Shown here in pieces: positions 36,745 to 47,456 of a stretch of 64,000 bases of DNA. The stretch is from Halobacillus litoralis. GTDB lineage: Bacteria > Bacillota > Bacilli > Bacillales > Halobacillaceae. The stretch spans positions 1,443,001 to 1,507,000 of the forward strand of contig NZ_CP026118.1 in NCBI RefSeq assembly GCF_004101865.1. The letters run 5' to 3'. Position 1 is the first letter of the stretch. Every line of letters starts with the position of its first letter. The notes beneath the pieces are model-generated. The model saw nothing but the letters and a program-made list of their open reading frames with translations, had not been told where the DNA came from and made no database searches. Both the position numbers and the translations under genes were made by a program.

Positions 36745-37371
36745 CTACATAATAATAATATCGTACCATGAATAACCTTCTAAGGCTTTCTTAATCTTTT
36801 CATCTCTTTTCTTTAACGGTGATTCATCAAAAGGTTCTTTTCCTTCTATTACCTTTATCGTTTCCCGTATGGCTGCACGAACTTTTTTATAATCTATTTC
36901 CTTCCATAATTGCAAGTATGGAATAAAGCCCCTGTTGCCTGACTCTTTAATTTTCTCAAGCATTAAGAGGATCATCTCTCTGTTCCGATCCTTCAGATAG
37001 CTCATATCCGGATTCTTTTTGCCTTGTTTGATCCACTCATTCCATTCATGAACAAGCATATCTGCATATTGATCGGATTGAACCAGCCATCCTTTATCTG
37101 TGAAAACAATCAAAAGCAGCTTCCAGTCTTTTTGCAAGTCCAAGAAATCATGAGCAATCATCCAATTAATTTTCTTGGTAATATCATCGATTTTCTCATC
37201 TTTATAAAATCCGTAGCCAGGGTTTTTGTCCAAACCTAGCTCCAATAATTTCTTCTCCTTCGATCCTTTCAAAATCTTGGCAAGCTGTGTCCTGCCTCCC
37301 CGGGCAATGATCGAGTCTGCTGTCTCCAAGATGATTCTGATTTCTTTGTGGGATAATGGATTTTGTGCCAT
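36745..37371 (-). CDS. RQC-minor domain protein
   Basis: A 208-residue protein whose N-terminal half (about 8-105) matches the RecQ C-terminal winged helix: GRTQLAKILKGSKEKKLLEL, then YGFYKD and LLIVFTDKGWLV. No helicase motor is present, so this is a stand-alone RQC-like module of the RQC-minor type, likely binding nucleic acid. The C-terminal half is helical and basic. It ends YDIIIM. It lies upstream of nothing obvious and downstream of rlmCD, on the same strand with an 82-bp gap. Function unknown. Confidence 0.8.
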   Translation of the reverse strand: MAQNPLSHKEIRIILETADSIIARGGRTQLAKILKGSKEKKLLELGLDKNPGYGFYKDEKIDDITKKINWMIAHDFLDLQKDWKLLLIVFTDKGWLVQSDQYADMLVHEWNEWIKQGKKNPDMSYLKDRNREMILLMLEKIKESGNRGFIPYLQLWKEIDYKKVRAAIRETIKVIEGKEPFDESPLKKRDEKIKKALEGYSWYDIIIM

Positions 37372-37453
37372 TGAACATCCACCTCCTCAAAGTTTTGCTA
37401 AAGGACTTTACATAGTTCTTCGTACAAACGCTAATGCTTTTTGCAGGTTCATA

Positions 37454-38830
37454 TTACTTTTTTTCCAGCCACGTCACACACTCCACATGGCTCGTCTGTG
37501 GGAACATATCGACAGGCTGAACTTCTTTCGTCTCATACCCTCCGTCTTCCAAAATACGCAAATCACGAGAAAGCGTGGAAGGATTACAGGATACGTAAAC
37601 AATTCGGTCTGGTTCCATATCAAGCATCGCTTTCAGCAGCTCTTCATCACAGCCTTTTCGAGGTGGATCAACGACAATAACATCAGGTCTCAACCCCTGG
37701 TTGCGCCACCATGGCATGAGCTCCTCTGCTTGTCCGACGTAGAACTCAGCATTTTCCAGTTTGTTCAGACGGGCGTTTTTCTTCGCGTCCGTTACAGCTT
37801 CCGGTACGATTTCAACACCTAACACTTTTTTAGCCTTCTGGGCGAGAAACAACGAGATGGTACCGATGCCACAGTATGCATCAATGACTGTTTCACCGCT
37901 TCTTAAGTCAGCGTATTCAAGCGCTTGATCATAAAGCTTTTTCGTCTGTGTCGGGTTAACCTGGTAAAACGATTTTGGTGAGATCATGAATTTGATATCG
38001 CCAATCATGTCATAAATGTATTCGTCTCCCCAAATAACATTGGTTTCTTTCCCTAAGATGACGTTTGTTTTGGCGCTGTTGACGTTATGAACAATCGACT
38101 TTACGTTCGGATAAGCATCACGGATTTCGTCGATCAGCTTATCTTTGTGCGGTAGCTTTTTAGTTTTCGTAACAAGAACAATCATGATGTCTTTTGTCGT
38201 CTGGCCGGTTCGAATCATTATATGCCTTAGTACACCGCGGTGGGTTTGTTCATCGTAAGCATCGATGCCGTGTTTGGAAGCGATGCGGCGGACCGTTTCT
38301 ACCATGCGGTCATTCATTTCATCTTGAATCAGACAAGTGTCCATATCAATGATGTTGTGGCTTCGTTTCTGGTAAAATCCTGTCATCAGTTCTCCATTTT
38401 CTTTTTGTCCGACAGGGATTTGCACTTTATTACGGTAGCGCCACGGATCGTCCATACCGATGGTCGGGTGGACAGGGACATGTTCAAGGTGACCGATTTT
38501 CTTCATGTTATCTTTTACTTGCTTCTGTTTCATATCGAGCTGCATTTGGTAGCTCATATGCTGAAGCTGACATCCTCCACACTGATAGAACACATCACAA
38601 GGCGGTTCGACCCGGTCTTCACTCGATTCTTTAATATCCAGTAGTTTGCCGAAGCCGAAGTTCTTCTTTACTTTCACCACTTTGACTTCTGCCTTTTCAC
38701 CAGGAAGGCCATATGGTACGAAAAGTGGATAGCCATCGACTTTCCCCACCCCATTGCCTTCGTGCGTCAAATCTTCGAAACTGAGTTCGATCGTTTCGTT
38801 TTTCTGTACCGGCGGTTTTGGTTTCGCCAT
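37454..38830 (-). CDS. rlmCD: 23S rRNA (uracil-C5)-methyltransferase RlmCD
   Basis: A 458-residue SAM-dependent methyltransferase (YefA/RlmCD in B. subtilis, which makes m5U747 and m5U1939). It has an N-terminal TRAM domain (about 8-68), a [4Fe-4S] Cys cluster ([17 protein letters not shown], 77-93), SAM motif [29 protein letters not shown], and the catalytic Cys in [14 protein letters not shown]. Its place next to dgkB and gat matches B. subtilis. It is also similar to RlmD of Gram-negatives. Confidence 0.95.
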   Translation of the reverse strand: MAKPKPPVQKNETIELSFEDLTHEGNGVGKVDGYPLFVPYGLPGEKAEVKVVKVKKNFGFGKLLDIKESSEDRVEPPCDVFYQCGGCQLQHMSYQMQLDMKQKQVKDNMKKIGHLEHVPVHPTIGMDDPWRYRNKVQIPVGQKENGELMTGFYQKRSHNIIDMDTCLIQDEMNDRMVETVRRIASKHGIDAYDEQTHRGVLRHIMIRTGQTTKDIMIVLVTKTKKLPHKDKLIDEIRDAYPNVKSIVHNVNSAKTNVILGKETNVIWGDEYIYDMIGDIKFMISPKSFYQVNPTQTKKLYDQALEYADLRSGETVIDAYCGIGTISLFLAQKAKKVLGVEIVPEAVTDAKKNARLNKLENAEFYVGQAEELMPWWRNQGLRPDVIVVDPPRKGCDEELLKAMLDMEPDRIVYVSCNPSTLSRDLRILEDGGYETKEVQPVDMFPQTSHVECVTWLEKK

Positions 38831-38880
38831 TCATCATCCGTCCTTTTTCTATATACTCTATAACAGTTTATCATATCATT

Positions 38881-39012
38881 AAGTGCGGAGTCGCCCTGGT
38901 AGCTCCGACAAGCATAAGAACAACATTACTAAAAAAGCTCTTCATTTCCAAAGCTCGCGTAAAGTCTGAGGAGGCTCAGGGACGGCCCACGGAAAGCGAA
39001 TCGTTTCCCGGG
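38881..39012 (-). repeat. GC-rich intergenic repeat, degenerate family B copy
   Basis: Read on the minus strand, 38966-39000 gives TTCGCTTTCCGTGGGC, then CGTCCCTGAGCCTCCTCAG, matching 14954-14988 except in a short middle segment. The adjacent CGGAG/CTCCG repeat (38885-38906) belongs to the same block. Noncoding; it fills much of the rlmCD-dgkB gap. Confidence 0.5.
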
Positions 39013-39067
39013 GCCCCTTAACCCAGTAAATATTCCAGAATCGAATTTCCAGATAACTACCATTTTT

Positions 39068-39110
39068 AAAAAAGTAAAAGAACGCCACCGCTTCATTCAG
39101 CAGTAGCGCT
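39068..39110 (-). terminator. Terminator of dgkB
   Basis: AACGCCACCGC pairs with GCAGTAGCGCT around ttcattca, with mismatches. On the minus strand TTCTTTTACTTTTTT follows. Confidence 0.6.
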
Positions 39111-39115
39111 CCCCA

Positions 39116-40027
39116 TTATTCCTCTTCTTTCACCCTGAACTTTTCTTCTGGAACGAAAAAATCCAGGTGTCTGTATAAATTGACAAATTCCCCGGGCAAT
39201 AATCCACCAAATTCCCCGTCGATATTCAGTTGCATCTTCTCATCTGTCTTCACTTTCACACGACTTGCTGTGGTATGAATGAATTTCGGATGGTTGAGAT
39301 GGGTGCCTTGAATCGCGAGTGTAGCAATTCGTACGAATTCGGCGATGTTCATTTTTTCTATAATCATCAAATCGAATAGGCCATCGTCCATGCGGGCGGA
39401 CGGAGCTAATTTTTCTAGACCGCCGACGGAATTGGTGTTGCTGACGAGAAATAGCATGATCTCGCCTTCAAACCATTTGCCGTCATACTCCATCTCGACA
39501 TAGGTCGGACGGATGGATGGCAGCATTTCGATTCCTTTCAAATAGTAAGCGAGCTGACCGATCATCGTTTTCAACTTGCTTGGGACTTCGTAGGACACTT
39601 CGGTGATTTTCCCTCCACCGGCGATGTTCATGAAGTATTGGTCGTTGACGCGTCCGATATCTAATGGATGGGTATAATCTTTCAAGATGATATCGACGGC
39701 TTTATGGACGTTTCTAGGTATGTGCAGTGCACGGGCAAAATCGTTGGTTGTCCCGACTGGAATGACGCCGAGTTTCGGTTTGTGCGGTTGTTCGGCAAGT
39801 CCGTTGATCACTTCATTAATGGTTCCGTCTCCTCCAGCCGCGACAACAACGTCAAATTTATGATCGACAGCATACTGGGCAGCTTTCACAGCATCTCCAG
39901 CACATGTTGTGGCGTGGGCAGAGGTTTCGTAACCGGACTGTTCAAAACGTTGTAGAACGTCCGGGAGAACCTTGCGTATGACTTCTCTTCCAGAGGTCGG
40001 GTTGTATATAATTCGGGCACGTTTCAT
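39116..40027 (-). CDS. dgkB: Diacylglycerol kinase DgkB
   Basis: A 303-residue soluble lipid kinase that phosphorylates diacylglycerol to phosphatidic acid and recycles DAG from lipoteichoic acid synthesis. The DAGK catalytic signature is VVAAGGDGTINEVINGL (62-78), followed by PVGTTNDFARAL. The C-terminal beta domain carries MDDGLFDLMII and INIDGEFGG-like residues. Same gene order as B. subtilis yerQ-yefA. Start behind AAGGGGGT. Confidence 0.95.
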   Translation of the reverse strand: MKRARIIYNPTSGREVIRKVLPDVLQRFEQSGYETSAHATTCAGDAVKAAQYAVDHKFDVVVAAGGDGTINEVINGLAEQPHKPKLGVIPVGTTNDFARALHIPRNVHKAVDIILKDYTHPLDIGRVNDQYFMNIAGGGKITEVSYEVPSKLKTMIGQLAYYLKGIEMLPSIRPTYVEMEYDGKWFEGEIMLFLVSNTNSVGGLEKLAPSARMDDGLFDLMIIEKMNIAEFVRIATLAIQGTHLNHPKFIHTTASRVKVKTDEKMQLNIDGEFGGLLPGEFVNLYRHLDFFVPEEKFRVKEEE

Positions 40028-40129
40028 CGTATGACCCCCTTATCCAGGCATGCTCCAAGTAACATCATAGCTCTTTTTTCTGTAATTGCAAACCATTTTT
40101 ATAGTATATGACCCGAAAGATCAATCCAT

Positions 40130-40165
40130 ACGAAAGCACGCACTGATCTTGGTGCGTGCTTTCGT
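40130..40165 (-). terminator. Hairpin after gatB
   Basis: ACGAAAGCACGCAC (40130-40143) and GTGCGTGCTTTCGT (40152-40165) are perfect complements. The following minus-strand sequence is only moderately T-rich. Confidence 0.7.
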
Positions 40166-40179
40166 AAAGTTTATAGGAC

Positions 40180-41610
40180 TCAGCGTTTCTCCATTTCAGC
40201 TAAAATGATTTTATTGACCATCGGTGGGTTCGCTTGCCCTTTCGTTTCTTTCATCACTTGACCGACAAGGAATCCGAGCGCTTTATCTTTCCCGTTTTTG
40301 TAATCCTCGATCGATTGTGGGTTGTTGTCCATGATCTTGACGATAATTTCAGTCAGTTGACCTTCATCAGAGATTTGAACCAATCCTTTATCTTTAACGA
40401 TCTTTTCAGGATCGCCACCGTTTTCCACGAGCTCTGTGAAGACTTTTTTCGCAATCTTGGATGAGATGGTGCCATCTTCGATCAGCTTGATCATCTTCGC
40501 CAGAGATTCTGGTGTTATTTCCAGTTCATGAAGTTCTTTGTATTGCTTATTCATGTACGCGGAGACTTCTCCCATCAACCAGTTGGACGTCTGTTTAATA
40601 TCCCCGCCGGCTGCAATCGTTTCTTCGAAGAAATCAGAAAGTTCTTTGTTGTTGGTAAGTACCATCGCATCGTATTCCGGAAGTTCAAGTTCCTCGATAT
40701 AGCGTTTCTTACGAGCGTCAGGAAGTTCAGGAATTTGTGCGAAAATCCGCTCTTTCCAGGCTTCATCGATGTGTAAGGGCACAAGGTCCGGCTCTGGGAA
40801 GTAACGATAATCGTCTGATCCTTCTTTGACACGCATGAGGATCGTTTCTTTCGTCTGCTCATCGTAACGACGTGTTTCCTGAAGGATTTCCCCGCCTGCC
40901 AGCAGCTCTCTTTCTTGACGAACTTCTTCAAACTCAAGTCCTTTTTGTACGAAGGAGAAGGAGTTCAAGTTCTTGAGCTCTGTTTTTGTACCGAACTCTT
41001 CCTGCCCGATCGGACGAATGGAAAGGTTGGCGTCACATCTTAATGAGCCTTCTTCCATCTTACAATCGGAAACGCCGGTGTACTGGATGATATTTTTCAA
41101 TGCTTCCAAATACGCGTACGCTTCTTTCGGTGTGCGAATGTCAGGCTCAGACACGATTTCGACAAGCGGTGTACCTTGACGGTTGTAGTCGACAAGAGAA
41201 TAGCCGTCGTCGCTGTGTGTCAGTTTACCCGCATCTTCTTCCATATGAAGACGGGTGATGCCGATGCGTTTTTTCTTACCTTCGACTTCGATATCAATGT
41301 AACCATTTTCGCCGATCGGCTTATCAAATTGTGAAATCTGATAAGCTTTCGGATTGTCTGGGTAAAAGTAGTTCTTACGGTCGAACTTGGTATCTGTGGC
41401 GATCTCACAGTTCAGAGCCATTGCCGCTTTCATTGCGAAATTAACAGCTTCTTCATTCAAGACCGGCAGTACGCCCGGATAACCGAGGTCGATCGGATTA
41501 ACGTTCGTATTCGGTGCGTCCCCGAACATATTCGGAGACGGGCTGAATATTTTCGAGTCTGTTTTCAGTTCTACGTGGACTTCAAGTCCGATGATCGTTT
41601 CAAAGTTCAT
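40180..41610 (-). CDS. gatB: Aspartyl/glutamyl-tRNA amidotransferase subunit B
   Basis: A 476-residue subunit of the GatCAB transamidase. It phosphorylates and amidates Glu-tRNA(Gln) and Asp-tRNA(Asn). It opens with [13 protein letters not shown], has the cradle-domain signature [18 protein letters not shown] and [10 protein letters not shown], and ends with the helical YqeY-like tail that binds tRNA. The start overlaps the gatA stop by one base (TAATG), showing translational coupling. This indicates that the organism lacks direct GlnRS-type charging, as in other Bacilli. Confidence 0.97.
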   Translation of the reverse strand: MNFETIIGLEVHVELKTDSKIFSPSPNMFGDAPNTNVNPIDLGYPGVLPVLNEEAVNFAMKAAMALNCEIATDTKFDRKNYFYPDNPKAYQISQFDKPIGENGYIDIEVEGKKKRIGITRLHMEEDAGKLTHSDDGYSLVDYNRQGTPLVEIVSEPDIRTPKEAYAYLEALKNIIQYTGVSDCKMEEGSLRCDANLSIRPIGQEEFGTKTELKNLNSFSFVQKGLEFEEVRQERELLAGGEILQETRRYDEQTKETILMRVKEGSDDYRYFPEPDLVPLHIDEAWKERIFAQIPELPDARKKRYIEELELPEYDAMVLTNNKELSDFFEETIAAGGDIKQTSNWLMGEVSAYMNKQYKELHELEITPESLAKMIKLIEDGTISSKIAKKVFTELVENGGDPEKIVKDKGLVQISDEGQLTEIIVKIMDNNPQSIEDYKNGKDKALGFLVGQVMKETKGQANPPMVNKIILAEMEKR

Positions 41611-43079
41611 TAGCGCGCACCTCCAAGGGACGGGCGTTGTTTATGGAATTCTGTCGCTTGTTCGAAGGCATGGGCTGCACGATAAACCGTACCTTCCTCG
41701 AAGTGATTTCCGATGATTTGCAAACCGATAGGCAGGCCTGCGCTGGAGAATCCGCACGGGATAGAGATACCCGGTACACCGGCAAGGTTGACTGGGATCG
41801 TCAAAATATCGTTTGCATACATTGTCATTGGATCGTCGACTTTGTCTCCGACTTTGAAGGCAGGTGTCGGTGTCGTCGGCCCGATGATGACATCATAGTC
41901 CTGGAACACTTTTTCAAAATCGTTTTTGATTAAAGTACGTACTTGCTGAGCTTTCTTATAATACGCTTCATAATAACCTGAGCTCAATGCAAACGTTCCA
42001 AGCATGATCCGGCGCTTCACTTCATCGCCGAAGCCTTCTGCACGGGAACGCATGAACATATCGAGCATCGTTTCTGCATCTTCTGCACGCTTGCCGTAAC
42101 GGACGCCGTCAAAACGGGCCAAGTTGGCAGATGCTTCTGAAGATGAAAGCAGGTAATACGTCGATAGCGCGTATTTCGAATGTGGAAGAGATACTTCTTC
42201 CCATGTCGCGCCTAATTTTTCATATTCTTTAAGAGCGGATTGTACCGCTTCTTTCACTTCTGCCGCAACACCTTCAGCAAGGTATTCTTTTGGTACAGCA
42301 ATCTTCATGCCTTTCACGTCACCTGTAAGAGCTTCCGTGTATTTCGGCACTTCGACGTTCGCTGATGTAGAGTCCATCTTGTCATGACCAGCAATCGTTT
42401 CAAGTAGAAACGCGTTGTCTTCTACGTTTCGAGTAACTGGACCGATTTGGTCTAAAGAAGATGCAAAGGCGATCAGCCCAAAACGTGATACACGACCGTA
42501 TGTCGGTTTCAGCCCGACAACACCACAGTAAGCGGCTGGCTGACGGATGGAACCGCCTGTATCGGAACCAAGGGAGTAAGGGACTTCTCCTGCCGCTACA
42601 GCTGCTGCAGAACCACCACTGGAGCCTCCAGGCACATAATCCGTATTCCAAGGGTTCCGTGCTGCTGAATAGCTGGAGTTTTCATTGGAAGAGCCCATTG
42701 CGAACTCATCCATATTCAATTTACCGATTGTGACAGACTTCGCGTCATTCAGCTTGTTGACGACGGTAGCATCGTAAAGTGGATCCTCGAAGTTTGAAAG
42801 GATCTGGCTTCCTGCTGTTGTGCGCAAGCCTTTCGTTACGATGTTGTCCTTCACACCGATCGGCAGACCAAACAATTTCGATTCATCACTGCCGCGCACG
42901 TTATCAAGTTCAGCTGCTTTCGCAATAGCAGCTTCTTTATTTAATGTAAGAAATGCTTGAACTTGGTCGTCCACTTCGTCGATTCGCTTGTAAGACTCTT
43001 CTACTAACTCGGTAACAGTGATTTCTTTGTTATGTAGCTTCTCTTGAAGCTCACGTAATGTATAGTCAAATAGAGACAT
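41610..43079 (-). CDS. gatA: Aspartyl/glutamyl-tRNA amidotransferase subunit A
   Basis: A 489-residue amidase-signature enzyme that releases ammonia from glutamine for the transamidation by GatB. The Ser-cisSer-Lys triad is visible: Lys in [10 protein letters not shown], the cis-Ser in [11 protein letters not shown] and the nucleophilic Ser in [11 protein letters not shown]. Second gene of gatC-A-B, 12 bp after gatC, with GGAGG before the ATG. Confidence 0.97.
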   Translation of the reverse strand: MSLFDYTLRELQEKLHNKEITVTELVEESYKRIDEVDDQVQAFLTLNKEAAIAKAAELDNVRGSDESKLFGLPIGVKDNIVTKGLRTTAGSQILSNFEDPLYDATVVNKLNDAKSVTIGKLNMDEFAMGSSNENSSYSAARNPWNTDYVPGGSSGGSAAAVAAGEVPYSLGSDTGGSIRQPAAYCGVVGLKPTYGRVSRFGLIAFASSLDQIGPVTRNVEDNAFLLETIAGHDKMDSTSANVEVPKYTEALTGDVKGMKIAVPKEYLAEGVAAEVKEAVQSALKEYEKLGATWEEVSLPHSKYALSTYYLLSSSEASANLARFDGVRYGKRAEDAETMLDMFMRSRAEGFGDEVKRRIMLGTFALSSGYYEAYYKKAQQVRTLIKNDFEKVFQDYDVIIGPTTPTPAFKVGDKVDDPMTMYANDILTIPVNLAGVPGISIPCGFSSAGLPIGLQIIGNHFEEGTVYRAAHAFEQATEFHKQRPSLGGAR

Positions 43080-43091
43080 CGTCGAACCTCC

Positions 43092-43382
43092 TTATTCCAA
43101 TACGGATGGCACTTTGAACTGCCCATCCTTTTGATCTGGTGCATTTTTCAGTGCATCTTCCTGCGTGATCCACTTCTTCGGCTCGTCCTTACGCATTACA
43201 TTCTTCAAATCAAGGACGTGTGTCGTTGGTTCCACACCCGTGGTATCTAGTTCATTCAACTGCTCTGCATAGGTGATAATATCATCTAACTGCTTGGTGA
43301 ATGTTGTTGCTTCTTCTTCCGTAATCGCAAGACGCGCAAGATTCGCGACGTGCTTCACTTCATCTTTACTGATTCTGGACAT
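43092..43382 (-). CDS. gatC: Aspartyl/glutamyl-tRNA amidotransferase subunit C
   Basis: A 96-residue belt subunit that holds GatA and GatB together. It opens with [19 protein letters not shown], the typical GatC N-terminal helix, and has the downstream [23 protein letters not shown]. It is the first gene of the gat operon. A ribosome binding site, GGAGGTCGC, precedes the ATG. Confidence 0.96.
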   Translation of the reverse strand: MSRISKDEVKHVANLARLAITEEEATTFTKQLDDIITYAEQLNELDTTGVEPTTHVLDLKNVMRKDEPKKWITQEDALKNAPDQKDGQFKVPSVLE

Positions 43383-43606
43383 AATGCGACCTCCATTTCG
43401 ATCTCACATAATATATGATCATACCAAACTTCAGAATGTAATTTCAACGTTCGTTGCACACCTTTACTATTTTAACATATCAGGCAGGCCCTGTCTTACG
43501 ATGCGAAGGTTGTCTCATTTGATAAAAGGGATTTGTACTTATTCAATAACCTTGTCTGCACATGAGGCATTCCAATATGAAAGCAAACAAACCAGGAGGA
43601 CGAAAT

Positions 43607-43633
43607 AAATCCCCGGTCATTGACCGGGGATTC
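43607..43633 (-). terminator. Terminator of the proline symporter gene
   Basis: AATCCCCGGTCA and TGACCGGGGATT pair perfectly. On the minus strand TATTTCG follows. It lies 16 bp after the stop codon. Confidence 0.75.
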
Positions 43634-43648
43634 CTTTATCCAAAGATA

Positions 43649-45160
43649 TTAAGAACTAGCTGCTTTATCAAATTCTTCGACGATTTCTTTAGGTGGTGTA
43701 CCCATCTTACTAACGACAATCGCTACAATGGTATTCAATAGGAATCCAGGAACGATTTCGTAAAGATCGAAGATACCGCCACTTAACATGTCAGCCCAAA
43801 CCACAACGGTTACGGCACCGACGATAATACCGGCAAGCGCACCATTACGTGTGATGCCTTTCCAGAATAGGGACAAGATGATGATCGGACCGAATGCGGC
43901 ACCGAATCCTGCCCAAGCGTAAGATACAAGTCCAAGAACAGTATTATCCGGGTTACCTGCTAGAAGCACGGCGATCAAGGCGATCGCAGCAACGGCGAAA
44001 CGACCGACCCATACCAATTCTTTTTCAGAAGCGTTCTTACGGAAAATCGCTTTATAGAAGTCCTCTGCAAGTGCAGAAGAAGATACAAGCAATTGAGAGT
44101 CAATGGTACTCATGATGGCAGATAGGATAGCTGCCAGCAAGATACCAGCAATGACTGGGTGGAACAGGATCTGAGAGAAAGTAATGAAAATTTTCTCAGA
44201 GTCAGCAAGCATTTGAATGCCGCCTTCTGTTATGACTTCAGCATTAAAGGAAGAGAGATCCGCAACGTCTGCTGTGTTGATATAAGCAAGACCGAAGAGA
44301 CCTGTAAAAATAGCACCATAAAGACCTAGAACCATCCAGCCGACACCAATAAGACGGGCTTTCGGAACATCTTTAGCCGAACGAAGTGCCATGAAACGTA
44401 CAAGGATGTGCGGCTGACCGAAGTAACCAAGTCCCCATGCAAGAGATGAGATGATAGCTAACGCCCCGACACCTTGAACCATATTCAAGTAGGATGGATC
44501 GATTTGAGCTACAGCGTTTGTCGCTTCATTCCAACCACCCAATTCAGATATAGCTACGATTGGCACTGCGATCAAGGCGAAGAACATCAGGATACCTTGA
44601 ACGAAGTCTGTCCAACTTACCGCTAGGAAACCACCTAGGAATGTGTAAGAAATAGTTACAATAGCACCAAGCCAAAGCGCTTGCGTGTAGCTTAAAGCAA
44701 AGGAAGCTTCGAACAGCTTCGCACCAGCGACCATACCGGAAGAGGTGTAGAAGGTAAAGAATAATAGGATAACAGCTGCAGAGATGACACGTAATACGTG
44801 GGAATGATCACGGAAACGGTTTTCTAGATAGTCCGGAACAGTAATCGAATCATTTGCAATTTCTGTGAACACACGCAAGCGGCGTGCGACGAACTGCCAG
44901 TTTAAGTATGCACCGATAGCAAGGCCTACACCGATCCATGCTCCGGATAAACCACCTGCATAAATCGCACCGGGCAATCCTAATAGTAACCAGCCACTCA
45001 TGTCGGATGCACCAGCGGATAATGCAGCTACTCCTGGTCCTAAACGACGACCACCTAATACATAATCAGATAAATCACTTGTCAGACGGTATGCAGCGAA
45101 ACCAATTCCTAACATACCGATTAAATAAATTATAAACGTTATTAACGTAGCAGTACTCAT
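43649..45160 (-). CDS. putP: Sodium/proline symporter (PutP/OpuE)
   Basis: A 503-residue sodium:solute symporter with about thirteen membrane segments. PutP signatures are DYVLGGRRLGPGVAALSAGASDMSG (Na+ and proline site in TM2; here split for length: ALSAGASDMSGWLLLGLPG) and the TM8 region ILAAILSAIMSTIDSQLL. It takes up proline with Na+. Its position just upstream of gatC is that of opuE in B. subtilis, the osmotically induced proline porter, so osmoprotection is at least as likely as catabolism. A P5C dehydrogenase gene lies next to it with its own terminator. A 41-aa membrane protein gene precedes it by 6 bp. Confidence 0.93.
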   Translation of the reverse strand: MSTATLITFIIYLIGMLGIGFAAYRLTSDLSDYVLGGRRLGPGVAALSAGASDMSGWLLLGLPGAIYAGGLSGAWIGVGLAIGAYLNWQFVARRLRVFTEIANDSITVPDYLENRFRDHSHVLRVISAAVILLFFTFYTSSGMVAGAKLFEASFALSYTQALWLGAIVTISYTFLGGFLAVSWTDFVQGILMFFALIAVPIVAISELGGWNEATNAVAQIDPSYLNMVQGVGALAIISSLAWGLGYFGQPHILVRFMALRSAKDVPKARLIGVGWMVLGLYGAIFTGLFGLAYINTADVADLSSFNAEVITEGGIQMLADSEKIFITFSQILFHPVIAGILLAAILSAIMSTIDSQLLVSSSALAEDFYKAIFRKNASEKELVWVGRFAVAAIALIAVLLAGNPDNTVLGLVSYAWAGFGAAFGPIIILSLFWKGITRNGALAGIIVGAVTVVVWADMLSGGIFDLYEIVPGFLLNTIVAIVVSKMGTPPKEIVEEFDKAASS

Positions 45161-45166
45161 TTTCTG

Positions 45167-45292
45167 TTATTCGCTCCTCTCAGTGAATAGTGTAATGATA
45201 GATAGAATGATTAAAATCGGCATCGGGACGAACAACCAGAACCAGGTTGCACCTCCGATGGATGCTGTTGTTGCGGTAGCGAGTTCAAACAC
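45167..45292 (-). CDS. Symporter small accessory protein-like, 41 aa
   Basis: A GTG start behind GGGAGGTGAC opens a 41-residue frame, MFELATATTASIGGATWFWL onward, with one hydrophobic segment (about 17-36) and a short charged end (TERSE). It stops six bases before the symporter ATG. Tiny proteins of this type precede many sodium:solute symporter genes and are annotated as small accessory proteins, presumably stabilising the carrier. The role is by context; the coding evidence is strong for the length. Confidence 0.72.
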   Translation of the reverse strand: MFELATATTASIGGATWFWLFVPMPILIILSIITLFTERSE

Positions 45293-45396
45293 ACTGTCAC
45301 CTCCCAAGTATTGGTATATACAATTCTATGCAATCGTACCGACGCATGGTTCTTAAGTCACAAAGACTTAAAAAATCCAAACACAGGTACCACTAT

Positions 45397-45425
45397 ATCA
45401 TAATACTTTTGTAAGAACATTGCAA
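45397..45425 (-). promoter_or_regulatory. Sigma-A promoter of the symporter operon
   Basis: On the minus strand, TTGCAA (45425-45420), a 17-bp spacer and TATGAT (45402-45397) give a good vegetative promoter. The leader to the 41-aa ORF is about 100 nt and contains a small hairpin (45353-45371). Confidence 0.6.
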
Positions 45426-45600
45426 AAATTGCGTAATATTAGAGTAATTGAATATTTATGCCCGAATATTGTATAAAAATACGTATATGTGACATTTTTA
45501 TGATAAACATTCACAAAATTTAATTTAATTTTTTTTATCATCAGTTAAAAATGGGGAAATTTCCCCTTTTCCTGACGTAGTTAGTATGTTCTGTTTTTGA

Positions 45601-45643
45601 TAAAAAAACCCTTTTTCCTTCAATAGAGGAAAAAAGGGTTTTG
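45601..45643 (-). terminator. Terminator of pruA
   Basis: AAAACCCTTTTTCC (45605-45618) pairs with GGAAAAAAGGGTTTT (45628-45642). On the minus strand TTTTTTTATC follows. It separates the dehydrogenase gene from the symporter operon. Confidence 0.85.
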
Positions 45644-45651
45644 GTGGAATT

Positions 45652-47202
45652 TCATAACATCTCTGATGTTGTTTTTCCTTGCATGTGGTGGATTAAATAA
45701 TCCGGACCACCGGCTTTTGAATCTGTACCGGACATATTGAAGCCACCGAATGGATGATAGCCGACGATTGCTGCTGTACATCCACGATTGAAATACAAAT
45801 TCCCTACATGGAAGTCCTCGCGTGCTTTTTCAATGTGGCCCCGATTGTTTGAAATGACCGCACCTGTCAGGCCATATTCCGTATTATTAGCGATTTCGAT
45901 CGCCTCATCAAACGACTTTGCTTTTGTAAAGCCGACGACTGGACCAAAGATCTCCTCCTGCATAATCCGTGCGTCCGGCTGAAGGTCAGCAAAAACAGTT
46001 GGAGCAACGAACCAGCCTTTACTATCGTCTCCTTTACCACCCGCCATCAACTTGCCTTCCTGTTTACCGATATCGATATAATCCATAATTTTATCATAAG
46101 CACCCTGATCGATGACCGGTCCCATATAGTTGCTGTTGTCCTTGGGATCTCCGTAGTTGACCTGTTCTCTCGTCTTCTGTACAACACGATCGAGAAGCTC
46201 GTCATAAACATCTGCATGGGCTACCACACGAGAACAGGCTGAACATTTCTGCCCGGAAAAACCGAAGGCTGAATATGTGATCGCATCTGCCGCTAGTTCA
46301 AGGTCTGAATCGTTATCGACTACGATGGTGTCCTTCCCGCCCATTTCGATAATCGTCCGCTTAAGCCATTGCTGACCGTCCTGAACTTTTGCTGCACGTT
46401 CGAAAATGCGTGTTCCGACTGCACGGGAACCAGTGAAGCTTACAAAACGTGTTCGCGGGTGATCAACTAAATAATCGCCCACTTCCTTGCCGCTTCCTGG
46501 TATATAATTGATGACCCCATTCGGAAGACCCGCTTCTTCTAGAACCTCCATCATCTTATATGCGATAATTGGGGTGGAACTCGCTGGCTTCAAAAGAACT
46601 GTATTCCCAGTAACCATTGCCGCGACCGTAGTTCCACACATAATTGCAAACAAAAAGTTCCATGGTGAAATGACTACACCTACGCCTAACGGGATGTAGT
46701 GGAAACGGTTGTTTTCAATCGGACGGGAATTGATCTCGACCCCTTTATCTATTTCAAGCATTTGACGCCCATAATACTCCAAGAAATCAATCGCTTCTGC
46801 GGTATCCGCATCCGCTTCTTTCCAAGGTTTACCCCCTTCTTTCACTAAATGGGCGGTAAACTCATGCTTCCTGCGGCGCACGATAGCTGCTGATCGGAAC
46901 AAGATATCGGCACGGAACTGCGCTTTCGTCTTGCGCCACGACTCAAACGTTTCATCTGCAATCTGATGTGCTTTTTCCGCAAGGTCCTGATTCGCTTTTG
47001 AAACCCGGCCAATAACCTCTTTTTTGTTCGCTGGATTGACGACTTCTATCTTGTCATCCGTCATGATCCGCTCCCCACCGATAATCAGGGGATAATCTTT
47101 TCCAAGGTCCGCTTCGACCTGCTTGAGCGCAGATTCCAAAGCCTTCCGATTTTCTTCCACAGTAAAATCAGTAAATGGTTCATGTTTGTACGGCACTACC
47201 AT
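45652..47202 (-). CDS. pruA: L-glutamate gamma-semialdehyde (P5C) dehydrogenase
   Basis: A 516-residue NAD-dependent aldehyde dehydrogenase that oxidises P5C/glutamate semialdehyde to glutamate, the second step of proline and the last of arginine degradation. The catalytic Glu is in [12 protein letters not shown], and the nucleophilic Cys is in [13 protein letters not shown]. The NAD-binding loop [17 protein letters not shown] is clear. Length and opening ([10 protein letters not shown]) are those of RocA/PutC. No proline dehydrogenase gene is in the window. A cre-like sequence lies 63 bp upstream. Confidence 0.94.
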   Translation of the reverse strand: MVVPYKHEPFTDFTVEENRKALESALKQVEADLGKDYPLIIGGERIMTDDKIEVVNPANKKEVIGRVSKANQDLAEKAHQIADETFESWRKTKAQFRADILFRSAAIVRRRKHEFTAHLVKEGGKPWKEADADTAEAIDFLEYYGRQMLEIDKGVEINSRPIENNRFHYIPLGVGVVISPWNFLFAIMCGTTVAAMVTGNTVLLKPASSTPIIAYKMMEVLEEAGLPNGVINYIPGSGKEVGDYLVDHPRTRFVSFTGSRAVGTRIFERAAKVQDGQQWLKRTIIEMGGKDTIVVDNDSDLELAADAITYSAFGFSGQKCSACSRVVAHADVYDELLDRVVQKTREQVNYGDPKDNSNYMGPVIDQGAYDKIMDYIDIGKQEGKLMAGGKGDDSKGWFVAPTVFADLQPDARIMQEEIFGPVVGFTKAKSFDEAIEIANNTEYGLTGAVISNNRGHIEKAREDFHVGNLYFNRGCTAAIVGYHPFGGFNMSGTDSKAGGPDYLIHHMQGKTTSEML

Positions 47203-47264
47203 ACTAAAACCGCCTCCTTGAAAGTAAATGGGGTGACGCTATGTAATTTTTAGAAAATTACCAC

Positions 47265-47278
47265 ATTAAGCGTTTCCA
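47265..47278 (-). promoter_or_regulatory. cre-like site upstream of pruA
   Basis: On the minus strand TGGAAACGCTTAAT matches the cre consensus TGWAARCGYTWNCW at 12 of 14 positions. It lies next to a TA-rich promoter-like segment. Catabolite control of proline/arginine degradation would make sense. Confidence 0.35.
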
Positions 47279-47456
47279 TATATATTCTATCGTAACTACT
47301 AAAGGAGTTCAAACCATTACCATCTAAATATAAGCAAATATAGTGTTTTATTACAATCATCTCATGTATAGGCTGTTTTACTCTATTTTTTGTCGAAAAA
47401 AGTTGGAATACGCCACATTTATCTTCACGCTATATTCAATGCGGAATTCAGATAAA

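Noticed and set aside
37226..37822. 198-codon plus-strand frame over the rlmCD and RQC-protein genes
   Set aside because: Antisense to two supported genes, with no ribosome binding site or recognisable domain.
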